A DNA stretch of 64,000 nucleotides from positions 5,150,220 through 5,214,219 of the forward strand of contig JAEMBT020000001.1 of assembly GCA_018873245.2 (NCBI GenBank), written 5' to 3'. Both the position numbers and the translations under genes were made by a program. The DNA is from Archegozetes longisetosus. Lineage: Eukaryota; Arthropoda; Arachnida; Sarcoptiformes; Trhypochthoniidae. Of the stretch, positions 35,411 to 50,000 are shown one piece after another. Under the pieces are notes generated by a model that saw only the letters and a program-made list of their open reading frames with translations, did no database searches and was not told where the DNA came from. The stretch's first letter is position 1, and the number at the start of each line of letters is the position of its first letter.

Positions 35411-38400
35411 AACGGATTGTTTACGGAAATAGCTGTCATTTTATTGCATTGGGGTATCAGATCCTGGAGATCAAGACCACAGCCAGGATTATGAGATTTA
35501 GGGTTGAAGTTTTAAGCTAACAAGCCAAAAGTTTTCTATTAATTGTGCTAAAAATTATGAAGCATTTAAAAATCTGAAATGTATTCTGAATCTATTTGAA
35601 TAGTCTGTTACTGAAAATTTAAAAAGTCTAATGATCATTTATTGAAGATTGTTGAAAATAAAATGCACAATTTCTTTAGTGAGTTAAAAATCCAAAGGTA
35701 ATCTTTTGAAAAGAATTTATTACTACATAAAAAAACAATTTATCGCTTGCATCAATCAATGGCAGAGTATTTATTTATTTTTTGACCATAAACATTGTAT
35801 ATTATTTCAAAATAAACTCATCCCTAGAATTTAGAAAAGAAATAATTTGTAAATCCATTTAAAAAATGTAATTGATGAGAAAAATTATCAAAATTATAAA
35901 TAGAAAAAATAAAAATCTTTTGCAATAACTTAAATCTGAACAAGAAAAAAATAGAAACTAAAGTTATCAGAATTGATAATGAGATAATCGAATCAAATAT
36001 TCATAGAATAGAAAGTAGTTTTTGAGCAAAACTGCCCATAGTTCAATAATCTGAATGTTTAAAGCTTTTAGCTCCTGGACTCAAGTTGAATAGAGAAACA
36101 TGATTTAAATGATATTTCACCTTAGTTCACACTTTCTAGAAATTGTATATTCATATAAACATTTTCAATTAAGATATAATCTTAAAATAGCTCAGCTGGT
36201 GACCAATCAAAACTAAATTGGCTCTAAAATGATGTCCTAGATAATGATTAATGGTAGTTAAACGCTTTTACTCCTCATTAAGTCAGTAAAAGTCTTCTCT
36301 AAAATCGTAAAATTCATTCCAAAATAAATGAATAATAATTGAAATTATTTTTTCTCTTCACTCATATAATTGCCGCTGTTATGCACTTACAGTAAAACAC
36401 GATTTCTCTCTTCATATGACATCTAATAAAATCTAACGAACTATTATTTTCTTAGATGTGCGGAAGTTTTCTATCTTATGATTTCTTACAGTTTGTAATT
36501 TTTATTGGAGTGAAAAACAGAAATGCAGATGATTTTTATCAGTTAGTAATCAACTTTCTAGTACTAGAAGGAAATGAAAGTCTATCCAAAAGTAATTACT
36601 TTTAAAATAATAATTTCAATCATATTGTACTCAAATTTATTGATGCTTTTCAAACTTCACTTTTAAGATGAGTATATTGTAAGAGAGTGACTGACATGAG
36701 ATATAACTAGAAATTAAAGATTCCTATCAGTTCTCTTGTTATTGATTTCATAATTGTTTGCTTCAAAAAATTGAAAAATAAGGTTAATTTCCAACTCATA
36801 GTCTAGAAGGAGATATTAGACTTGATGTTAATATTTAAAAATTTTTTTATTTATGGCTTTAATATGAAAGTTGAATTAGTTGTATCTTTAAAATAGTTAA
36901 ATAAAATTGAATTATTAGACTGATAGCAATGTAGTTAATTAAAGATAAAGACGTTTACTCAATAAGTTCAGAAATAAATTTGTGGACAATGAAATTGAAT
37001 TTTCTTAAACGTGGGAGTTACAGTCAAACCACGAAAGTCTGATTGATCATCAATTTTCTCAATATTTAGGTTAGAAGGTTTCAACTTTAATACTCCAACA
37101 AATGGAGATTAGTTTTCATTATTGTAATCATATGATTAAAAAGTTAATATTCAATAATTTTCATCACACAAATAATTTAAAGATTAATGGAAAAAAAGTA
37201 ATTATTAACTTTGATTTTATAAACTTGACTGAAATTTGTTATCATTAGATAACTGAGGAAAGATTAGTCTGAATTCATAAATCATTTTTAGGTACTTAAA
37301 CATTGGTTTGAAATATGAACTGCTTTTTGGGTGAAAGAAGAATATTGAATATAAGTTCAGTTTTAAACTATGGCATTATTGTCCTCAGCAAACAAATTTC
37401 GACTGCTATGCAACATTTTGACAATAGATCATAAGATTATGTTACTCTTGAAAAAATTTAATTATCATATTGTTGGTATAACTTTTGTATGGATCAGACA
37501 TTAATCAAATCTAATGTCTCCGTATTGTTGAGTCAAAAATTAGGATATCATGTAATTAGAAACAAATTCAATTCATAACAATTTATCAAAAACTTAGATT
37601 GTCGAGCAAAGGGTCAAATTGAAATTGAAGCACACAATTGAAACCACATGTTTACTGATTAAATTACATGAGTGTTCAAAGCAATCAATTCTGATTTTTG
37701 TCAATCAGAACTTATTATGCCTTATGAAGGTTATGATAATTTGAAACAATTATATTTTCTAATCAACGTAAAAAGGAATCCAACGCTTAAATTAAAGCCG
37801 CAAATAAACCAAAAGGCCCACAGATTCACCACAGAATTACTCATCAAGTTACATCTAGATGTCTATCATTTCGAATATATCAATCTGTAAATGGGTAAGA
37901 TCTATCACCAGATCTCTAGTATAACATCTACTCAATTGTTTCTCATAACAAAACTAAGGTTTCATTAATAATAATGATTCGCAGCTTTTTTCAATTCAAA
38001 GTCCATTTTTGCATATTTTGTCGCTTAAAGGAATTGAAGTCAAAGCACTCAATGATTCTTAAGCCTAAAGGGTCAGCAGAAGAGATTTTTCTCTCATGCA
38101 AAATAAGATTTAAGATTCAAAACGAGAGTTCAAAACGTGTCCGGTTTTTATGACCCTTTAATAATGTATTAGATTATTGTGAATACAAGTATAAGAAATA
38201 ATAATTTCTTATTTAATTCATTTTTATAGGTTTGTAATTCACATAGAATTTTATACTTAATATTCAGCTCAATCAAAACCTTATTAACTCTTTTATAATG
38301 AATGGTGAAGAAGAAAAATATGTATTTCGATCTAGACTTTGAACCAGAAATTCGTTTTACCTTTCATGACACCATAAGAGAATGATCTTTTCAGCTAAAC

Positions 38401-41400
38401 AATTGGTCATTATCTTCATTGAAAAGTAAAACACTTTTCAGTTTTAAATCCGATTTTGATGGAAACATTTTCTCAATAATACAATCGGATTATAAAAACA
38501 GGGAAAGCGTTATATAATTCTAGTATTACTTCAAGCATTGAACTTGATTTCACTTTCATTGTTTAATGAATGAATGAGCCCAAACTTACTTATTGTCTTA
38601 CTTTGCACTCAAATTCAGAGTAAATCCTTCTTTCTTTTCAAGTTAAACTTTTTAATATCTTCCAGGTTGTGGGACAAACTGGTTATCACTTCATCAGTAG
38701 TGATGGTCATCAAAAAAGTGTTCCAAATGTTTTTTCCTACACATCAAACTTTTAAAATATGTTAGATCGTAAACAAAGTTCAATATAACGAAAGTACTTT
38801 AGTCACAACATCTGTAAAACAGCCAACTTTTAGACTTAGTATAACTTTATTCTCTATTTTTTGAAAACTAAAACTTTCAAAAAAGCTCGGCTAAAAAGTG
38901 AATGTGAAAGTTGAGAACTAAATGCGGAAAACAAATACGACCGAACCTATCATTAGGACTGGAATTATTGTAACCGACACTTCTTTACACAAACAAATTA
39001 TATTATGTTTCATACAATGACTGGTTTATAAGTGAATCGTTAAATCTAATAAAAAAGTTTCTGAAGCATAGATTATGTAAACTTGTTCTTCTTTTACTGA
39101 AATGCATTTCTGAGAAAATATGAAATTTTGCTTTTTTTCTTTTACATAAACATGGGTTACAAACTTTTACAAATTTTTATAAATTTTTATAAATCTTTAT
39201 TCCCATTCACAAATATAATAGTGTTTTGATTGAATTTACGATATCAGAAATCCATTAAAATACTGTTTGATATGGAAATTAAGCGCTAATCCAAGCAAAC
39301 GATTTGTAATTGTTTGTATAACACAAAAACTTAGATAATGATATTGAACCTAATTTCTCAACATTTCCCCTAAAGATTAATATTGATTGTCATAAAGATT
39401 TATAATAATCATCAAAGCGTGAAATCATTTAATAAAACAAATCGTGGAAAGAGGGTTGAAATTATAAAAAGTTCAACAAATAGGCGTAAAATAACTCAAG
39501 TTTTTCCATAAATTTATAATGTACCTAGCATAAATTTATAAGTAACATTCATTTATAGGTAACTAGAAATGAATTTTAGTCAATATCTAAGAATTAATTA
39601 ATCAGCCAATTCGTGGCTTAAACACTAGTATTAGTCTGATTGAATTTCTATTAGGGCTACAGCCATGACATTGAAAAACCACGAAATTTAGAGTTAAGGC
39701 CAAATTTCTACACCACAAGCCTTATGATTTAAATGGTTTTAAGCCATTCATGTTTACGTGTTTATGAAGATCATGCTTTTATACGATTGAAAAAATTGAG
39801 TTTAATAGAGATTTTAGAGATTAAAGGTTATAGATTATCTGAATTATTGCTACCAGTTTTTAATATGAATATTTTTTGGCAAATCCAAAATTTTGTGCAG
39901 ATCCATATTTTGATTACAGTCGTTATTATTATTTGCTTGATTATTTGATGCGAAAGTCATATATTGGTGATCTTTTTTCTTTATCAGTGCATTGCGAACA
40001 AAGTTAAGATAAAATAAAGTTTACTTAATCTTTTTTTTCAAAGTTTTAATCGATTAAACTTCTAATTCATTACAAAATAACACGTTTTACCACTAATTTT
40101 CAAATTAAGAAATTTTCTTATTTGACAGTTTAGTTTGACAAAAAGATTATATTCACATGACATGACATAATTTTAAAACAACTTTCACTTTAAGATTGTC
40201 TTAAATGGAAAATACGACAATCAAAAAAATTAATTAAATTACTTAAGTCATGCAATGATCACATGTACGCTTGAAAATTGTGTTATCATTTGTTGCCAAC
40301 AACTTTAAGATTACTAAACTATTTAAATGTTATTCATTTTGAGCTCAAAGTTTGAAAAAAGCATAACGATTATAGCCTTGTTCTGAAGACTTAAGTCGGA
40401 TCAACAGAATAATTTACATCAACTTTAAGGTTATAATAGTTATCAACTTTTGGCTTAAAAAGCATTAACATCTAATTTTTTGAAAATTAATTAAAAATAA
40501 CATTTTTAATTACAAGATAACTTGTTTTGTTACTGAAATAACAATAAAGATTTGCAACTTTTTTCAGCAACCTATATAGAATCAAATAACAAAAGTAGTA
40601 ACTCAGTTCATGGTTAGCTTTCATTCGAATCAATTTGAACAATGATTGTTCTAAAAATTGCCATTGGTTTCCTCATTTTCAATAGATAAACGTTGAATGA
40701 TATGCTGACACAATACACAATACGTCTATTATAGCATAATAAAAATGTTTAAATTTATCAAAATTTTGTGCAATTTAAACTATACCCGATAAAATAAGCG
40801 CCATTCATATCTTAAAAAGAACTTGTATTGAAAAAGAGTTAGCGCATAGTTATTTCAACACTTCAGTATGCGTATCAAGCTAAATAATAAATATTGAAAA
40901 ATCAATTATAACTTAACTATTGAAATAAGGTATGCGAAAACCTAAAGGACAAAAACTAAATAAATCATTATCCATTCAAAAGGTATTGGCATTTAAATTG
41001 AGCATAGAATTAAATATCACTCGATTTTCAAAGTAATTCTACTGAGATCTGATTGAAATTCAGTTAATTCAGAGTCCTTGTAATGTTTGGAAAATGAAAT
41101 GCCTTTTAAAATATCTTTTTTTCTATCTATCAAATAGTTTATGTTGAGTTAAAGGTTATCGCACACCTCGAGACACAATTGAAGGCAGTGATGGATACGA
41201 TCCTACTCGTCAATAGCTTTTTTATATAATATATGACAAAAATCTTTATAATTATCTATTTACAGATCGATCGCAAACATATCGGGCCTTAGGCTTGGGC
41301 TGTCCTTAAGACGAGTTTTATTTAGCGTCAAATCTTTTCATAAATGGTCACTAACGGTGTCTGTAATAATTGATCAAACAATTAATATCTTACACTTCTA

Positions 41401-43560
41401 TCTATAAATAACTCGAAATTAATTATAGAAATTCAATGTTGTCTCAATGACGGTTATATCAATTAAGTTATAATTTTAGAACAAAAACATAGTAATTGTA
41501 ACAATCATTTTGTTTTCTTCAAATAATTTGAGCCTTTCTGGAAAATTACTGCAATTTTTAAAAAAAATTATTTTAGTTGCGTAAAAGTTCTCATTTCATT
41601 AGTTGTTTTGATATATAAAAAATCTGAATATTTTACATTAAAATTGATTATTTTTACCAAAGGCATACTCAAAATTACGATATAATCAGACAAAAATATT
41701 TTCTATTGGTTCTTAAACTGCTTTGACATATAGTGAATATATACTTATTTAGTAATTTGTACCAAAACATTAAAAAATCTAATCAATTTTCGAACATGTA
41801 GTACAGAAGCACAATTTGATTAGAAGAATGATTAGTGAAAGTGATCGGTATTTGTGTTAATAAAACGTAAGAAGAAATAGAAAATAATTTGAAAAGCACC
41901 TATTAAGATTAAAACTGATAAATTAAGGGAAAGTGTTAAGTCCAATATTTGTTCAACATCAATAGTTAATCAAACTTGCAATTTTCAATATTTATTAACT
42001 TTGAAAATAGTCAATATATTTAATTAAGTTCTTGTTTGCATTCACCCAATTTTTGATTTTTTTTATTTTCTTAATCTAATTTCAAATATGTTTCGAATCT
42101 GATCTTAAATCAGAAATTTACTCAATTAAATTTGGAAAATTAGAACCAGAAAAAAGATGTTTTAATTAGGTGAATATCGATTCTATTACGACTTATGAAT
42201 AAATATTTAATGATTGTTTTTCAGGAGTTATATCCTGCTTCCGATACAAGTGATTGATTGATAAACCGTAGGAAATTGGCTTCAACATCAATTTATCAAT
42301 CAATACTTACACTTTGGAAGTAATACAATTTCAATATTGAAATTAGGATACGTAGATATTTTAATTAATCTAACGAGTGTTCAAATGCAAAGCCAAAACT
42401 CATGATCCCAACAGAAAATTATTAATTCAAATCAGAAACAATATAAATAAATTCAGATTAATATCAGTGTTCATAAATCAAAAAATATAACGATATGTTG
42501 ATAAAAGTCCAAAGATAGGAAACCCAATACCAGATTAAATAAATAATTTTTCAATCTATGCATAAATAACAATTGGTTACCATCCAAATAATTAAAGCAT
42601 TCTCTCAAATATATAAGCATTTACGTTTACACTAATAATTACAATTTACAATCAGCTAATCAATTAATATTTGATTCAGTGCTAAGAGTATGAGCTAAAA
42701 GTCCCAGAAACACGTCAGTCATGAGGAGATAGAGTGAAAAATTGAGTTAAGGTACGGACAGAACCACACCTTTCGAGTTATAACAAGAGAAAATGTAAGT
42801 CAAGGTTGAGAATGACTGCTAAAGAATTCAAATGAGAAATGATATCTGGAAGCCAGACCATTCCTCTAACAGCTGCCTAACAATCCATTTGTCACATTAA
42901 CTGATCGTATAAGTTAAGCCTTTTATATTAAGGTATTTCTATTACTATTACTATTGCTATTACCACAATTAAGGTCACTAGAAGTAAATTTTTTCCGCTT
43001 CAGAATTCCTTCAGAAGGACGCGATTCCAGATCCAAATATTAATCTCTAGTCTATCTATGAATAGGTTTTTTCTCTTTTCTGTCATAATCACGAACAGAA
43101 AATTACGGTAACACCCAACACAGCTCTAAAGCTATCTGAGCTAGCTAACTGTCAGTACAGTTATAGCTAGTCATGAAAAATCGCTTCGGGAAAAAACTTT
43201 CTCTTCAATGATTTTTTTTATATATCTTTTCTCTCCCTCTCATTCTTTATCTCTTGTCTCTTTTTGAGTTTTTTATTGCCAACTAATGCCTGTTGCTCTC
43301 TTTCTATGGACACAATAGTAGTGTTCAGTTTGAATGGATTTCAGGTCTAGTTCTCAAAAATCCAGTTCAACTTTCTATACTTGAAAAGTGAACAAATTTT
43401 AGTGTTTTTTATTCAAAAGTTTATTTTTTGAGTGAAAACTTTTCAGTTCTTCAAATCGTAATAGATTAATATTCATAACACATCTCGAACTTGTCTGAAG
43501 TATCATCTTAGAATGAATTTAATAAAAGTATTGAGAAATTAAAAGCGAAACTTTCCTGTC
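35411..43560. other. Intergenic stretch upstream of paralogue B
   Basis: 8 kb without a supported gene, transposon end or RNA gene. Open frames at 37,672-37,890 and 39,733-39,948 have no ATG at their ends or no recognisable domain, and I treat them as chance. The last few hundred bases become pyrimidine-rich (about 43,200-43,265), as often seen near promoters. Confidence 0.5.
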
Positions 43561-43580
43561 CTAATACCAAAATTAGGTTG

Positions 43581-43610
43581 TATTATGCGTTGAGAAATCA
43601 ACGCATAATA
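43581..43610 (+). other. Perfect 13-bp hairpin with a GAAA tetraloop
   Basis: TATTATGCGTTGA, then GAAA, then TCAACGCATAATA. The stem is perfect over 13 bp and the loop is a stable GNRA tetraloop. It lies about 455 nt before the start codon of paralogue B and could be in its 5' UTR or promoter. The GAAA loop is seen when read on the plus strand. Confidence 0.6.
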
Positions 43611-44064
43611 TATAGTAGAAAAAAAGGTTTCACTTTTTTCTACTGATCCAGAGCTTGTTGCAAGAAACAATTCAGTCTTCATTCGCCCGTAAACAACAAC
43701 AGTTGTAGTCATGTAACTATTCAAACAACTTTTTTGGTATCAGTTTGACTCCTGTCTCACTATAATTTCTGTCTTCCGTTCCCAGTGCTTCAGAACTATA
43801 TTGTCTGAACGTATATTAGCTGTTAAAGTCTTCCAGTCTTTTCAAGTTTTTGTTATACTTTCTTATATTTATGTCACTGTGTTGTCAGTGTTTAGTGCTT
43901 TAAGAGCTACCAAACAATGAATTTGTGTCTAAAATATTCTCAGTTATATCTGCTAATATTCAAAATTGAATTTTGTTCGTCATTTAAACTTTGATTATAA
44001 TAATCGCATTACTTATCGGTTTCATCAAGTTTTAAATAACTTTTTCGTAACTATTTTAATAATA

Positions 44065-47000
44065 ATGCCTATTATTCAAAGAAATCTATTTCCAAGACGT
44101 CCACCGTCTATGAAATGTAACGGCCCGAGTGTTTTGAGACTCGGAGATAATGGAAGTGATAATAGCAAGAGAGCTAAAAATGGCAAAAGTAATGAGAAAT
44201 TCAATTTTGAAAAGTTAAGTAATGCGAAGCCTATTGGTAAACCTATTGATAAAAGTGATGCTGTGATAATAGCTCAACGATTAGCTACTCAACAACCAGC
44301 TACTAGTTCAGTCAATTTTTTGGACTCCAGTCAAAGCTCTAATTCTGACTCCAGGTATGTATTCAATTATTTATTTATTTCATCTTCAAAATCTTATGTT
44401 TACGTCTACTCATTTCTGGTCAATTTTATGCTTTAAGCGCTCTTTGAATATCTAATGAATTTTTTAGTTTGAACTCAAATGCAAATCATAAGTGAAAGTT
44501 TGTGTAACTTTTGTTTGACTTATATATTGATTAAATATGTATTGAAAGCATGCACGGATTATAAGTTTGACATTTTTTGTGCGAGCACTTAGTATTCATG
44601 TTTTATGTGCACTTATTTCTAGTTTAAAATTCTAAATATTTTATAAATTGGATACAAGTTTTCAGATGAAAAATGAATTTTTCGTATTGAAATTGGATTT
44701 CGAGGTTCAATATAGATCCAGAGGTTTGAGAGCAGTTTCCAATTATAGCTTTAAAGATAAAAATGCTTTTGAAGAGTAGTTTGTTCTAAAGTGCTTTGAG
44801 AATGAAATCTGACTTGAATACAGGATCAAATTTTTTCATCTAATCTATGCGTAACAAACACATAGTTGAGGGCATAGACAACAATATAAATTGTATTTAA
44901 AAAACAAGTGAATCAGTCATGAAATTTATGGCTCACGTCCACAATCGAAACAGATTGAGGGCATTTGATAACAGAAGATAACTAACAAATTAAGTGGAAT
45001 TGTATTTTTCTATTAGACAAACATGTGCCCAAAGCTAGCCTGAAGTTGAGACTCAAGTTTAGGCAGAACTGTAGGAGATTTTGAGCTCACATTGAGCTTA
45101 AGCTCGAGTCTACAGATTTCTTAATCCAGAGATTAAAACCAAAAATTGATTGCTCAATAAATGGAGGTTTGGCGATGTTTTCAATTGATATCTGAATTTT
45201 ATTTTTTAAAATAATAAAGTTTTTCAAATATATGTTCAGATTTATTAATTTGTCTTGAGGACAATCTTAACCTAATAAGCGGATAGCTATTTCGATATCA
45301 ATTAAAATTTACATTTATATCAACCATAAGAAATGTAATTATAAGATAGGAAATAAGAGATTAAACGCTGGCATCAATTTTAACTGTTTTACACTCTTAT
45401 ATCACCAGTACTTAATGAGAACAAATTGAACATGTACTTGAAGTTTATGTGATTACTAGTATTGATAATAAACATATCAATTTACGGATTATTAGGCAAA
45501 ATACGATTCAATCCTTATTTTAAATTGATTGTTTGTCAAATTTTATTGAGAATAAACTTCAAGGAATGATATGAAAAAGCTTAATCTCTTTCTAAGATAA
45601 TCATTATATACGTAAGGTTATTTTACTTTGGGTGACTTATTTTACTTTCACCCAAAAACCTTTTTTAGTTCATTAAGCTATAAAACAATTTGACTAATTC
45701 GGATTTGTTTCAAGGAATATCTCAACCCTTTCTTCTCTTAACTTAAGTTTCGTTTTTGAGTAACTAATTTTCACGCCAATTGCTAAGTATTTAAAAATGA
45801 GGAAATATTTATCAAGTTAAGATAATATAATTTTTGCTTTATTTTCATAACTATCTATTATTTTTATCATTCATCGACCTATTTATGAGCTTCAAAAGGA
45901 CTGGGAGTAAAGAAAGAAAGTGATGTCTATTTTCTCTTATTCTTTCACTAAATTTCTAAACGTTTAGCCCTTTTTCACTTGTTTTATATAAACAATTTAA
46001 ACCAAACAAAAAAATGAAAAAAATCAAAAATCAAAAATGGTAAAATAAAAACTCTGTCATAAATACCTCTGAAGGGAAAAATTTGATGATTAAACAAATG
46101 CTTTTGAGTATAAAAGTTGAAGATAATTAACTTTATCCTAAATTATTACAATCTCATTAGAAAGTTTTCACAATTTTATTGACTCTCGACAGATTAATGA
46201 AGAGTTCATTTGTGCGCAAAAATAATTTCTCCTTTAATTCTGCATTTTTACACACTTTCCAATTTTTCGCACCATTTGTTTCAAACCATATATTTAGTAT
46301 CTATTATTCGATTAATTCTTAAACTAATTTTGTATAGCAAAAGACTAGTTTCAGGTTCTTGTACTCTATGGTGTGTCTAATGATACAAATATATATATCT
46401 ATGTATACAAGTCTATTTACAATTGTTATGATCAATTAGGAAAAGTGATGAATTATTAATGTTTTAAATACTTTTCTTGAATCTATCCTGTTATTACCTG
46501 AAATTGGTTTCTATTTTTATTTTAGCACTTCGATAATTAAATGTTTTTATCAATCAAAATTTTCACAACTCATTCAAACCTGACTAAAGTTTATTATCTT
46601 CCTTGAGTTATTAACTAATTTAAAGCCAAAATTGTTCCTAGTTTGATAGATTTGAATGGAATTTATTCAAAGGCCTAACTTGTTTGTTCATCTGAATAAG
46701 TTGTCGAAAAGTTTTATCTATTAATAAAAACAAGTTTTAAATTCAAATAACTCAACCAATCATTTAATTACAACTATAGCAATCAAACGTTCTTACCATA
46801 GATTATAGTTCTTATACTCAATAATTATACAAATTATTCTGATTAGGAAAAGTCCTTCATCCGATAAAAATATCTAAAATAAGTTTCTGAAACTTAATTG
46901 CTGTGATTTTCGCCTATAGTAATTATAAAGAGCGTATGATTAATGGATTAGCGGTATTATCTAATTATATCAGATGGAGTGTTAATAAGTAGACGAACAG

Positions 47001-50000
47001 CTGTAACATTAACCTAAAGAAAGATACAAAAAACAATGGATAGAGAAATAGATAGGGAGAACAAATGCAAACAAGTTATTTAGTCTCCAACTGACTTCTT
47101 CAGTGAATCGTATGCCCACTTAGGCATAAAAAGAGGAATTTCTTTTTTGCTAGTTATGTATTGCGAGGTAACATACAATATAAGTAATAATTGAATGTTT
47201 GCTGTAAGAATAAAGTAAGTGAATGCTGTGAACGCATCTACTTAACCCGTTTCTATAGCGAACCAATTAATTACATATTCTCTGCATACCTGACAGGTTT
47301 TTGCCATTTGATGCCCGAAAGTCTTTTGGCACTAAGGCTTTAGCAGTAATTTTTTTAACTAGTAACCCAGTTGTTGGCTCTTAACTGTGACGTAAGGCTT
47401 TGGTCTCTCATGAATGCAATACTATGACTGGTTGTCAATGTCTTGCGTTAAGGGGAGAAAGAGATAGGGAGCTAAGCAAAACATTTTGTTTCTGCTCCTA
47501 TGTTTCTATGGTCAGATGTGAATCTCGTTTACTTCTTCAATTACATAGTTTTAGAGCTTGGATTATATGAACAACTGTCATTTTTTAGATAGGATTTTGC
47601 AATTAATTTCAGTTTTTTTGCAATTAATTTCAGTTTTTTTCTCAAATACCTTTTACATTGTATTGAACAAAAGTTTAGCTAATCTTTTAATTTATTGGAT
47701 AACTCTTACTGTGAACTCGTGCTGGAGTCTTTAATTTGAAAGTTGTTTAACTTTTTTTACATTATCTTTTTGGTGAGTTTTGCAAATTGTACCTTTTATC
47801 ATCTTTTATGCCTCATTAATAGTCATAAGTATAAGATTAAAAGTTTTTGTTCAAATATCTAAATAGTAATATATGACTAATGATCTAATTTTCTCATAAT
47901 ATGTCATTATTTCGTTATAACTGGCAAGAATTTGAGATTTAATAACTAGTATTTGAAACTATTGTTTCTATTCTAATAAGCTGTCGTTTGTAACGGGGGT
48001 TTGTTATTAATTCTTAGAATTATATTGAGTTTATATAAAGTTATGAAAATTTAAGGTATTTTTTAATAAGAAGACAATGTCAAATACTTGTCTAGTAAAG
48101 CTTTAGAAGAATTGATATAACTTTAATTAGTTTATTAGATGTGAAAGTTTAAGTAAATTAAATGTCAAAGAGAGGTTCTGGTGAACAAATGATTTCGCTA
48201 TTTATTCATCGCTTCAAGCAATAGTTTATGAGTAAAAACATGTTAAGTAAATGTTGATATAAAATGTAGAGAAAGTGAACTTTTTTTTCTCTAAATGGCA
48301 ATTGTTTTATTGTGCCTAAAATTCGAGAGCAAACAATTATTATTTGTCCAATAATCAGATTAAAAGAAGAAGAAATTCTCTTAGTTTGCTCATAAACTTA
48401 GAGATACAAAAAATAGGTTTTTTGTGATATTATTTGAAGAAATATTTGCTCTCAGCATAATACTTGCCAAAAGTATAAATGAGTTCATTTAATTTGCTAA
48501 ACATACTCTTAAAAGTAGTGAGGAATAAAGCATTTCTTAAAGCAAATATTAACACAATTTGTAGACCATGTGCTTAATTCTCATATAAATTTAATAACGG
48601 CATTTCAGAATATTTTATTTGTATTAGTGCTTAGCTCAAATGATTACTTGCCTTCAATTGTAGTAACAAAATTTGAATGAATTATAAAACATTTTTCTTA
48701 ATAACTCCTATGACCCATTGCAAACTACTGGAAAATTTTGGAAACGGTAGTCACAATTGTCCTGCGATTTTGACTATTAAGTTTGTCAGTAGTCTGAACT
48801 TCTTTGCAATTAAAGTACTGCTAATTTGATGACACGCGTAAACAGTACTCTTAAAGTAATTGCGTTAGAGTATTACAGGATATGCGCTTTACATAACCTG
48901 AAAAATGATTGTTAGGCGTGTTGCTAATTTAGAAGTTGAAATAGTTGAGTAATAGTCATTACCGTATCCGAAATATTCAATAAGTGATAAAAGAAATTCT
49001 AATTTGAATTTTTAAAATCCGTTGTGACCTTAAGAAAAATAATCTACCAAAGGTGAAATTGATACAAATTTTCAATGTAATAGCGAATAGTGAGCAGAGA
49101 CTGGTATTATAGTGATTAACCCAAACTGTTTCTCACACCACCTTATTTGCTCTGTGAACAGTTCGAATACTTTGTTTAGCTGTCATAATAACTATTTTCT
49201 CTAATCATTTTGCGATTTCTTTACGCATGATTAAGCTTTGTTATCACAAATCAAATAACATTTCTAGTTATCTATTAAAACAACCATAAGTTAACAGGTT
49301 TTATTCAATCTTTTACTCATTAGTTGCGCTCCTAATTCCACAACTTCTTCGTCTTCAATCATATCGGAGATGATTAGCCGAAGAAGAATATTATCTCGTT
49401 CCAAGGATGCACTCAACAGTAATGATGATCAATTTAACCCTTACGAAGAAGAGGAAGATATCTGGTTCAGCAAAGATAAACTCTATAAGGTATGAATTAA
49501 AGTAATTTATCATAAAACCAAGCCTTAGTTTCGAAACATTAGGTAAATAATTACTAAAAGCAAAGGACTTAAGTCCAAGCTATACATAGCAGTCGCTTAT
49601 GCCTTTGTTGGTGTAAACTATTCAAATTCTACTGAAGTATTAGAAAACTTTCCCTGATCAACTTTTTCGATACTACTTATAAAAGACAGTAGTTGTTGAT
49701 TTGTGTTATGATACAATTTGTGTTGAATACATTTATTAATTAGAAATTCTTATCAAGTTTTATAATTTCTGAACTGAATATTTAATGCTTAAACTAATCT
49801 GAAAAGAAAATTGTTATAAATTGTAGTTTGATATGCAAAAAGCGAAAGCTTTAAAGCATAATTAAACTCTTATGAAATAAAAAATCTGTGGATATTGTGT
49901 AATAAATTAGTTATCATTTAAATGCTTGCAAAGAGACCGACACGTACTGACATGAAAACAAAGTGATATATCACAGGCACGAAGAGTGTTTTATAATTGC

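Larger units (their letters stand above)
44355..49323 (+). other. First intron of paralogue B (5.0 kb)
   Basis: It separates the unique N-terminal exon from the conserved MISRRR exon. It contains the third copy of the dispersed hairpin repeat and a duplicated 20-mer, and otherwise nothing I can name. Confidence 0.7.

Noticed and set aside
37672-37890. 72-codon plus-strand frame
   Set aside because: It opens with a non-ATG codon and shows no recognisable domain.
39733-39948. 71-codon plus-strand frame with leucine-rich composition
   Set aside because: The spacing does not fit leucine-rich repeats and there is no ATG start.
42946-42966. Short TATTAC repeat
   Set aside because: Only three to four units; ordinary low-complexity sequence.
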